DNA of 64,000 nucleotides, from NCBI GenBank assembly GCA_024364735.1, contig JAGFNQ010004026.1, positions 532,664 to 596,663 of the forward strand, read 5' to 3'. Positions 55,795-64,000 of this stretch are shown here, in pieces (within the stretch, counting starts at the first letter, position 1; every line of letters begins with the position of its first letter). The position numbers and the translations under genes were made by a program. The notes beneath the pieces are model-generated. The model saw only the letters and a list, made by a program, of their open reading frames with translations, did not search any database and was not told where the DNA came from. The DNA comes from Boesenbergia rotunda (Eukaryota; Streptophyta; Magnoliopsida; Zingiberales; Zingiberaceae).

Positions 55795-57424
55795 TTCTCT
55801 CACTTATACTAAAAGACTCTCCTGTCCTCACAGTGTCATACATCTGACTCCCATATCCTCCACATGCCTATCAAAAGCTCTCGCTGGAAGGGCCTTAGTG
55901 AAAGGATCCACCAGGTTGTCCTCCGTTGCAATCTTGGTGACAGCAACTTCTCCTCGCTTTACGATCTCTCGTATCAGGTGGTACTTGCGCTCTATGTGTT
56001 TACTTGCCTTATGGGCTCGTGGTTCCTTTAAGTTTGCAACTACACTACTGTTATCATAATAAATTGTGATATATCTGGGCAAACCAGTAATCACATCCAA
56101 GTCCATCATGATGTTCCTGAGCCATACAACTTCCTTGGCCTCCTCTGAGGTTGTCACATACTCAGCTTCCATGGTGGAGTCCGCCACGCATTTCTGCTTG
56201 ACACTCCTCTATACTATGGCTCCACCTCCACCTCCTAAAGTAAATACATACCCCGAGGTAGACTTACTTTTGTCCCTATCTGATTGGAAATCTGAATCCG
56301 TATAACCCACAGGGAGTAATTGGTCTGCCTAGTAAACTAGCATATAATCCCTAGTCTTTCTCAGGTACTTCAGTATATGCTTTACTGCAGTCCAATATCC
56401 CTGACCTGGGTTACTCTGCTATCTGCTAATCATGCCCACGATAAAGCAAATATCCGGCCTCGTACATAGCATAGCATACATGAGACTTCCAACCGTCGAA
56501 GCATAAGGAACCACCTTCATCTCTTCTATCTCCTTTGATATTTTAGGACACATCTCCTTAGATAGAGGAACTCCATGCCTGAAAGGTAGAAAACCTTTCT
56601 TGGAGTTTTCCATGCTAAAATGAGCTAGGATAGTGTCTATGTATGAAGCTTGAGATAAGCACAACATCCTTTTCTGGTGATTCCTTATAACATTGATCCC
56701 AAGGATGTGCCCTGCTTCTCCTATGTCCTTCATATCAAACTGTTTGGATAACAATAACCCTTACGTCTGATAATACTTTGACATTATTGTCAATGAGCAA
56801 AAGATCATCTACGTATAGTACAAGAAATACCACTACATTTTCGTCACATCTCTTGTATACACATGACTCATCCGGACTTTGAATAAATCTATATGACTAG
56901 ATTACCTCATCAAAGTGGATGTTCTAAGATCATGAAGTTTGATTCAATCCATAAATGGATCGATTAAGCTTACACATAAGATGCTCTTTGCCCTTCGCAA
57001 TGAATCCCTCTGGTTGCTTCATATAGATGGTCTCCTCAAGACTTCCATTAAGGAAAGCTGTCTTGACGTTCATCTTCCATACCTCATAATCCATATGAGC
57101 GGCAATAGATAAGAGAATCCGGATAGACTTAAGCATGACTACCGGTGAAAAGACCTCCTCATAATCGATACCCTTTCTGAGTATACCCTTTCGCAACAAG
57201 CCTAGATTTGAAGGTCTCAACCTTCCCGTCTAATCCTCTCTTTCTCTTGTAGATCCACTTGCATCCAATGGCTTTTACACCATTGGGTAGTTCTACTAGC
57301 CTCCCAGACGTGATTAGAATCCATTGATTATATCTCAGAATTCATTGCCTTTTGTCAAGATTCTGCATCTTTATCTTAGAGTGTCTCGTCATAGGTCCAA
57401 GGGTTAGATTCATGTTTGCAGTGT
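55795..57424 (-). pseudogene. pol of element F: reverse transcriptase and RNase H
   Basis: The minus strand has DYEEVFSPVVMLKSIRILLS, WKMNVKTAFLNGSLEETIYM and YMKQPEGFIAKGKEH, and after a stop LYVDDLLL (about 56822-56800). Then come LSKQFDMKDIGEAGHILGI, YASTVGSLMYAMLCTRPDI and, after further shifts, the RNase H end: DSTMEAEYVTTSEEAKEVVW, ASKHIERKYHLIREIVKRGE, EDNLVDPFTKALPAR. Several stops and shifts (56755-56920 and 56300-56410). The polypurine tract is at 55795-55812. The catalytic YVDD is intact. Confidence 0.9.
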
Positions 57425-58917
57425 CTAACAAGAACATGAATCTCTCTGGTTGTCTAACAACCCTCCCACTACGACAAGGTACCACCTGTGATCTTCTGTG
57501 GCACGCAGTGTAGTCACTTGTGATATGCCCTCTTGTACTATTGGTACTAAGGTTGAAACGTCCCCTCTTAATTCCTTAAGAATAATTCTACTCATGGGCT
57601 TGTGGTTCATCACATAGTCTTCCTCTATGAATTGAGCATTCGTTCTAACGATCACCCTCTGATCCTTAGGACTATAGAATAAACCACTTTTCGTCCCTCT
57701 AGGATAGCCTACGAATATGCACACTTCTGTACGAGATTCTAACTTATCAGTATCTCCCTTCGGCACATGTGCTGGATTATCCCAAATTCGAATATATCTT
57801 AGACTAGGATTTCACCCAATCCATAATTCTGTGGGAGTAGAGGGAACTGACTTAGATGGTACCAAGTTCACTATATATGCTGCCGTTTCCAGAGCATACC
57901 GCTAGAATGAATCCGGCAACTCGGAGTAACTCATGATCGATCTAACCATCTCCATAAGAGTCCTATTCCTTCGCTCTGCTACACCATTCTGTTGGGCCGT
58001 ACCGGGTGCAGACAATTGGGATTGAATCCCAGCATCTGATAAGTAAGTCCTAAACTCTCCCAAGAGGTACTCGCCACCACGATCTAATCGTAGTGTCTTG
58101 ATACTTTTACCTTGATGTTTCTCCACATTAGCCTTGAATTCTTTAAACTTATCAAAGCATTTAGACTTGTGATGCATCAAGTAAATGTACCCATTCCTTG
58201 AATAATCATCTATAAAGAAGATGAAGTATTCAAAGCCACTTCTAGACTGAATAGACATAGGACCACACAAATCAGAATGAATCAATTCTAACACATCTAT
58301 GGCCCTATATCCCTTGGCCTTGAAAGACCTCTTGGTCATCTTACCTTCCAAGCAAGACTCACAGTTTGGGAAGTCTTCCACCACCAATGAACCCAAGGGC
58401 TCATCAGCTATCAACTTTTGAATCCTACTAAGGTTAATATGACCAAGTCTTAGATGTCAAAGATATGTTTGGATCATCCTCGAAGGTTCTTTTCTCTTAT
58501 TTTGGTTAGATGATGAGTTATTTACTTCTATTTGCATTGTGGGAGATTTTGGTTCTAAAGTATATATAAATTGCCAACCAATTTACCTGAATAGATCATC
58601 TCTTTATTCTTTTTTATAACAACACGGTCATTAAAAGAAATAGAATACCCATCCTTTATTATTTTAGAAACCGAAACAAGGTTCTTTCTAAAAGAAGGTA
58701 CATAAAGGTAATTTCATAAAACCAAAACTTTATTTCTATCAAAAGACAAATAAACGTCTCCCACTACAATAGCCGTCACCTCCGTAGCATTGCCTATGTA
58801 GATAGTAATCTCTCCATCAGCTAATCGTCGGGTTTCCTGGAATCCCTGCAAAGAATTACAGACATGATCAGTGGTTCCCGTATCTACACACTAGGTACCG
58901 GTAGATAACATCGCTAA
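57425..58917 (-). pseudogene. pol of element F: protease and integrase
   Basis: The protease carries CVDTGTTDHVCNSLQGF near 58890-58850 (catalytic Asp in DTG). The pre-integrase and zinc-binding part has CESCLEGKMTKRSF. The integrase core has VLELIHSDLCGP (first Asp), LRLDRGGEYLLGEF (second Asp) and TAQQNGVAERRNRTLMEMVR (catalytic Glu), open from 58414 to 57902 and the best preserved integrase in the window. The C-terminal part (57766-57425) has EVCIFVGYPRGTKSGLFYSP. Confidence 0.9.
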
Positions 58918-59743
58918 TCATGTTTCAACAACTAAAGAAAAAGATATACCTTTCTCTTGACGATGGGGACAGTTTGCATTCAAGTGTCCGGTCTGCTTGC
59001 ACGTGAAGCACTTGCCTTTCGGCTTCTTCACGCCAGCCCTTGGTCCCTGAGATCCTGCCGCCTTCTTTGCCCCACCTTGTGTCTTATTCTTCTTGCCTTT
59101 CGTCATAAAAGTAGAAACCTTCTGAGCAACCAAAGCATGAGCACTCTGATGAAAAAGCCCCTCTGTCGCTTGGAGTTCTGTCAGAACTTCCACCAACGAA
59201 TATGTACGTTTGTTCATATTGTAGTTCAGGCAAAGCTGCTAAAAACTCCTAGGCAGAGACTAGTGAATGATATCGACCTAGGTTTCCCCATCGATCTCCG
59301 CTCCAAGGACTTCCATCTCATTGAGATGGACCATCATCTTAAGGACATGATCTCTCACAGGTGTCCCCTTGACCATGGTAGTCATCATCAAGTTCCTCAT
59401 TGCCTCCTGCCTAGCGGCCCGATTCTGATATCCAAAGAGTTCCTTGAGATTGAACATCATATCATAAGCAGTGGAAAAAGCCTGATGCCGATGTTGCAAT
59501 ACATTTGACATAGATGCCAATATGAAACATCGTGTCATCTCATCTGCTTTGATCCACTTGTTATAGCGTTCCTTCTCCTCTTCATCAAAATTCTCGCTAG
59601 GTTTTTCAGGACAGAACTCGAACAGTACAAACTTGTGCTCCTCAGTAGTTAGGACAATGTCCAAGTTCTGTTTCTAATCGATGTAATTAGGGCCCGTAAG
59701 TTTGTTTTCTTTAAGTATCACAGCTAGTGGGTTAAAAGCCATT
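58918..59743 (-). pseudogene. gag of element F (Retrotran_gag type, CCHC knuckle)
   Basis: The start MAFNPLAVILKENKLTGPNY (59743) is typical of copia gag; a TAG follows at codon 23. The capsid-like part has YNKWIKADEMTRCFILASMS, AFSTAYDMMFNLKELFG and GTPVRDHVLKMMVHLNEM, and stops near 59275. The last part (59217-58918) has NKRTYSLVEVLTELQATEG, a Lys/Gly-rich stretch and the zinc knuckle CFTCKQTGHLNANC. It differs clearly from the UBN2 gag of A, B, E and N. Confidence 0.88.
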
Positions 59744-60705
59744 TTGAAAAAATCCTGAGATTACAACGATCACAAACTTTAGATTTCAAAAAATATTAAT
59801 TCCTTAAACAATAAATTTTAAAATCAACCAACACCTCAAACGCCGAGAATTTCGCACGCCATGATAGTGTGGACGTATACAAATTCTACATTTGTAAGAG
59901 GAGGTTTTACCCATTAATTTTATTATCTTGTCAACCTAACTTTTTGACAAAAAAAATTAATAGTTGGTTCCTCTTCAACCCTACAAATAATAGCAGTGAC
60001 TCCGATGGGGAGGATGCTATTATTTGCATCTAAGTGTTTACCATTACACAATACTAAGAAAATTATCTCGGATTATGTGTCATCCGATGGGGAAAATCAC
60101 ACGCTCCTAAATAATTTCCTATAATCATGTCTGACCCAGTGATCCGCAGAACAAGCCCATCCGATGGGGAGGAAGGCACTCAGAGGCGACGTGCAAGCTT
60201 GTTCGCATCACTTATCAAATTAGTACTGGAGGTCATGGGACCCTTAGGGCCCCTCTCCCACTTAGTTATTTATATTTGAGTAATTTTCATGCAAGCACGA
60301 CAAGCACATGAACTAAAAGCAATAAACAGGAAAATTCTAATTTTTCCAACTATCATGGCTTTAGTCTTCAATGTGACTCCAGTCGTGTCGCCACCTCGTT
60401 TGCTCCTCCCTACACCATGCGTAAGCCACCATTGAAGGGATCTCCGAGTCGAGATAGAATGTTATTTATTATTCGATCCTATACTCCATAAAGGAGTGAA
60501 CAACAAATCGAGATTAAAAGTAAATAAAAAGCACGGCTAAACAAGTCTCGTATTTAATTAGAAAAATTAAATTCCAAATTTAGCCTCGTCAACCCCGAGG
60601 ATTCAAATATTACAATCATGCACAACCAATCACATACACACATTATTTTAGCCATAATAGTTGGAATCTCATGCTTGCAACCAAAGAGTTAGCCTCCGCA
60701 CATCC
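59744..60705 (-). other. Long 5' leader of element F
   Basis: About 960 bases upstream of gag without a primer site before the G insertion. The motif TCCCCATCGGATG or a close variant occurs three times (minus strand, near 60168, 60098 and 60012), followed each time by sequence that can fold locally. CATCC (60701-60705) is the left flank of element G. Confidence 0.65.
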
Positions 60706-62188
60706 TGTAGGACCGGTACCGTCAATAGAGGGGGGGGTGAATATCGACCGTGAAATCATCGGAGAAAACTTTTCGGATCTTCGTTCTAGACTCAGAGTTA
60801 GTGCAGCGGAAAATATACAGAACGAAGAAAACAAACAACAACACAGCGCACGCGGGATTTTACTTGGTTCCCGACCCCCCAGGGTCAGTACATCCAAGGC
60901 CTAAGCACGAGAACGCCCGTCCACTAATGGTCTCCTTTCCGGACTTTCCGGAGGTGAAGAAACCCGTCTTACAGAGAAGAAATTACAATCAAAATATTAA
61001 GTAAATGTAAATGCAGAAAGTAAATCAAATCAAATGAAAAGAATCGAAGACTCGGCCGATCTGGATCTCCGAAGTGCCGCGCACTTCATGCCGGAGCCTC
61101 CTTGGTCGCAGAGCTTCGTCGTTAGCGCGTTTCTTCTATTTGGAGTGCTCAGAATGATTCTAGAAGTTGTGTTCTGAGCCTTGGGGTCAAACCCCCTTTT
61201 ATAGGCTTCACTGGGGCACCTGTGATCACCGGGGTGCCTCAAAGGGCTTGGTCAAACCTTATCTCCGCGCCGAACTCGTCGCACCCGATAAGGCATCTGA
61301 CCAGGGCACCCTGGACCTCCCAGATGCCTCAATGAGCCCAGTCAAAGCTTATCTCTACTTCGAACTCGCAGTAGCAAATACAGCTTTGAACCAGGGCGCT
61401 GTATCATCCCGGGTGCCTGAATGGAACCCTGTTCTGCCCTCCTTTACTGAACATGTTCTACCTTCTTTGACTGAGGCACCCCAGTTGATGGGGGTTCCTA
61501 GCTTCTTTAGGGCGCCCTCTTCAATGGGGGCGCCTAGTAGGCTGGGTTCCATCCATGTTGTTTGCCTGCTTTGTCTTCCATTCTAGGTACCTGCAAGATA
61601 CACAAATACAAAGCAAAATATACACACATTCATAACCTTAAGGACTTGGTTCTAACTTCGGATTTCCACAAAACCCTAGGTCGAACCGACGCAAGTTCCC
61701 ACACCTGGGAACGCGCCTTTCACCTACTCCTTTCAGGAGACTGTTGCCACCCAGTCCATTCGAGTGGACTTTAGCTTAGCCTCCAATACTCTCGAATCTC
61801 GAGACGTCCGAACCTCGACCCGTCTCTACTTCTGTCCTTAGTCATCTCTCAGCTAAGTTGCTCAATCCCTCGGACCAAGACTTCATGCCCAAACCCTAAG
61901 TCCAGGACTTCGGTGCCCAACCCTCGGCCAGGTCTTCGTGCCCAATTCCTTGAACCAGGTCTTCGGTGCCCAACCCTCGACCAGGACTTCGTGCCCAGCT
62001 TTACTCACCAGGTCTTCGTGCCCAATCCTTGATCAGGACTTCGTGCCTAGGCTTACTAGGACTTTGGCTCACTTTGTTATACCTTTCTTGACTAACCCTT
62101 CTCTTGTTCAATGTATCACTGACTTAAGTATATTGTCAAACATTGAAACACTTAGAGGAGGACATCACTGATGCAACTTGCACCAACA
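60706..62188 (-). repeat. 3' LTR of element G
   Basis: On the plus strand TGTAGGACCGG...TTGCACCAACA. The minus strand starts TGTTGGTGCAAGTTGCA and has CCCAGCTTTACTCACCAGGT-type repeats (61880-62060) and GGCGCC motifs (61390-61540). A TATA box TATAAAAAGG lies at about 61195-61205. Confidence 0.9.
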
Positions 62189-62854
62189 ATCTCCCCCTTT
62201 TTGATGTTTGACAATATTTTAAGTTAGATTGGATGAAAGGGCTAAATCTTGGGAAAAAATAAAAAATTTTGAAAATCCATTTTTGATCTTTTGGGGAAAA
62301 CTTCTAAATTCCGCTCACTCTCCCCCCTTTTTGAAAAAAAACATTTGATTTTTTGATCCTTTGGTAAGAGAGAAGAAAATTTCTAACTTAAGCGTACCTC
62401 TCCCCCTTTGTCATACATCAAAAATCACCAAAAAAAACTTGCACTAACAATGAAAACATTTGGTTCTTTTTGAAAATTTAAATTGTTCAAGCATAGCAAC
62501 AAGCTAGAAATATTTTGAACTTTTAGTATAATATGATAAACAAAAAAAATTTTGCAAACTCGTTATGCAAAACATATTAGTACTTTAAAAAAATTATTAA
62601 TATATATGAGAGATGTCTGGCACTATTTGAAAAATGCAATACTTTTGGATAGTGTATAAAAAAAACCTGTGAGTTTTGAAAAGTGCAAGTACTTTTGAAG
62701 AATATTATGATCTTTGAAACATGCAAGTACTTTAAAAAAATATCTGAAAAATTAAGTGCTTTTTTTAAAAAATATTAGAAATTTTTGAAAAGTATAAGTA
62801 CTTAAAAAATCTTGTTTTTAAAATATAATATTTTACTTGACTTGTTTTCTTTTC
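62189..62854 (-). other. 3' non-coding region of element G
   Basis: Begins with the complement of the polypurine tract (ATCTCCCCCTTTTTGATG). A second CTCTCCCCCTTTGTCATAC lies near 62398. Otherwise A/T-rich without a reading frame. Confidence 0.75.
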
Positions 62855-63330
62855 CAGTCTGACACAATCCTAGGAAACCTTGTTGACTACAAGAACATTT
62901 TCCTAAGTGTCCTGAAAAATCTCCAACTCAAGTAAATATTATTTCCAAAAAAAACTGTTTTAACAATGATAGAGATTGAAAGTGATAGAGAGATAATATG
63001 AAAAAAAATAGTACTTTGATTAAAAATAATTATGTTTTCAAAAAGGACTTAATAATGCAGTGCATGAAAATATATTAAATAATTCTTGTAATTTGACCTC
63101 CCCCTAAACTTGACCCAGTCCTAGGAAGCTTGTTGACCACAAGTACTCTTCCTCTAAGTCTTTAGGGTTTAGTTCAGATCAAAGGAATTATCTAATAATT
63201 TCAAAATAAATAATTACCAAATAAAACTTTTCAGAAATTCTTCTTTTGACTCAGACTCCCCCTAAATTTGACACATCCTAGGAGTCCTTGTAGATCATGA
63301 AGTGGACATTCCTCTGTGTCTTTAGGGTTT
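62855..63330 (-). repeat. TAGTCAACAAG modules in element G
   Basis: Three clear copies (62855-62912, 63098-63170, 63250-63330), each with a TCTGACACAATCCTAGGAA-like part, a TTGTTGACTACAAG-like hairpin and a GTCTTTAGGGTTT-like lead. A fourth, weak copy is near 63500-63580. Confidence 0.75.
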
Positions 63331-63770
63331 ATCAAAATCAAATGAGACATAGGCACAATTTTAGAATGTATTTTGAAATTTCGAAACATATTTTGAAATG
63401 AAGGTTATTTGTTAGGCATAGTTTTCGAAAAACATAAGTAATAGTATTTAAAGCATAGTTTTCAAAAAATATTTTTAAAGATTAAAAAGAATAAAACACT
63501 CTCCCTGTATCCAACACCGTTTGACTCTATCTAAGTGCCTTAAGGGACTTTAGTGTTGACCTAAGAGGCTTGTGTCTAATTGTGTAGGTCAAACAATTTT
63601 TGAAAAAATAATTTTGAAAATTTATCATATATCATCAACCAGACAAGCATGAATTCCATAAAAATATTATTATGTTGAAGCACTATTTTGAAAATATATT
63701 TTTTAAAAAAATATTCTAACAATTTTGAAAAATATTTTTAAAAAATATTTTTCAATTTATTAGTCCTTAA
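63331..63770 (-). other. Non-coding stretch of element G
   Basis: A/T-rich, with the weak fourth module and runs such as TTTTGAAAAATATTTTT. No reading frame. Confidence 0.5.
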
Positions 63771-63836
63771 CATCTCACTCATTCTAGATGTCTCAATACA
63801 GCACGCATGGTTGCCTTATGGGTGCGTTGTGAGATG
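63771..63836 (-). ncRNA. Conserved hairpin module in element G
   Basis: CATCTCAC (63771-63778) and GTGAGATG (63829-63836) form the outer stem. The inner part has a different but still partly paired sequence (GCACGCAT / ATGGGTGCG). Confidence 0.5.
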
Positions 63837-63936
63837 CTTGAATCATTTTTCTTAATTCATTGTTAAATCTAAGATTTAATAGAAACTTGTGTTAGATTCA
63901 AATTTATCAAATAGTAAAGTGAATTTGATTTTCGGT

Positions 63937-64000
63937 AATTGGCTTCCAGGTCTTAGCGAGGCACAAGGCCTTCTTTGGTCGTAGCCTTATTGGATCATCA
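63937..64000 (-). other. Start of conserved block X in element G
   Basis: TTGGCTTCCAGGTCTTAGCG and GGCCTTCTTTGGTCGTAGCC match 51121-51180. The block is cut by the window end. Confidence 0.7.

Larger units (their letters stand above)
46403..60705 (-). mobile_element. Element F: copia element with long LTR and leader, incomplete in window
   Basis: The left LTR runs from TGTTGG at 46403 to CCTAACA at 55794, with element D nested in it. The interior (55795-60705) has RNase H, reverse transcriptase, integrase, protease and gag on the minus strand, and a leader of more than 900 bases. Element G interrupts the leader at 60706, and the other LTR lies outside the window. F entered element H; the left flank AAATT (46398-46402) cannot be checked against the right flank. 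Confidence 0.85.
60706..64000 (-). mobile_element. Element G: LTR element related to B, C and D, cut by the window end
   Basis: The LTR 60706-62188, a polypurine tract and 1.8 kb of interior are visible. The interior holds the TAGTCAACAAG modules, the hairpin and the start of block X, so the layout is that of C and D seen from the 3' end. gag and the second LTR would lie to the right of the window. The left flank CATCC is the expected target duplication. Confidence 0.85.

Noticed and set aside
1..64000. tRNA, rRNA or snRNA genes
   Set aside because: The tRNA-like strings (TGGTATCAGAGC) are all primer sites directly next to LTR ends; no cloverleaf or rRNA core was recognised by eye.

Overview
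The window is plant nuclear DNA made almost entirely of nested LTR retrotransposons of the Ty1/copia superfamily. Evidence for a flowering plant with a large, repeat-rich genome: UBN2-type copia gag with CCHC knuckles, copia-order pol (protease, integrase, reverse transcriptase, RNase H), initiator-Met-tRNA primer sites (TGGTATCAGAGC), LTRs with plant-like TATA boxes, and two MITEs. The style of the elements would fit a monocot, but the species cannot be settled from this sequence. I found no host gene, tRNA, rRNA, CRISPR or bacterial-type operon.

Layout, left to right. An LTR end (1-367) sits in the gag of an old minus-strand element A' (gag 368-880; its leader and 5' LTR reappear at 40649-41637). 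A' was entered by element A (884-40648, plus, gag-only). Inside A lie element B (1859-10313, minus, gag plus a second ORF, TSD GGATG) and, in A's 3' LTR, element E (12701-40233, minus, gag-pol-ORF2, TSD CAAGA). E was entered by element C (16792-24428, plus, gag-only, TSD AAAAC) inside the intron of its ORF2, and by element N (30744-38382, plus, gag-pol, TSD CAAGA) inside its 5' LTR. This is a four-level nest (A', A, E, then C and N). After an unassigned stretch (41638-43176) come H (43177-46402, minus, short-LTR copia), F (46403 to beyond 60705, minus, copia with a long LTR and leader), D (46872-54430, minus, gag-only, TSD CTTAC) inside F's LTR, and G (60706 to the window end, minus) inside F's leader. 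A MULE-type MITE lies in B (6291-6544) and a Tourist-like MITE in D's gag (52218-52433).

How the parts work together. E and N are decayed potential providers of enzymes, while A, C and D keep gag remnants but no pol and would need enzymes in trans; B keeps gag and ORF2 only, and G is too incomplete to judge. The most unusual system is in E and B. Downstream of pol in E, or of gag in B, each has an ORF related to the 'putative plant transposon protein' domain. It is preceded by an 11-nt coding first exon, a GT-AG intron in the same phase, a TATA-like box, and a private copy of the palindromes found in that family's own LTR. This suggests an internal, LTR-like promoter driving a spliced second gene. 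A second unusual feature is an in-frame TAG at the same gag/pol boundary in both autonomous families, E and N. Non-coding modules (a conserved 260-bp block, an ATCTCAC/GTGAGAT hairpin and a repeated TAGTCAACAAG module) are shared by several of the families. All coding regions are broken to some degree.
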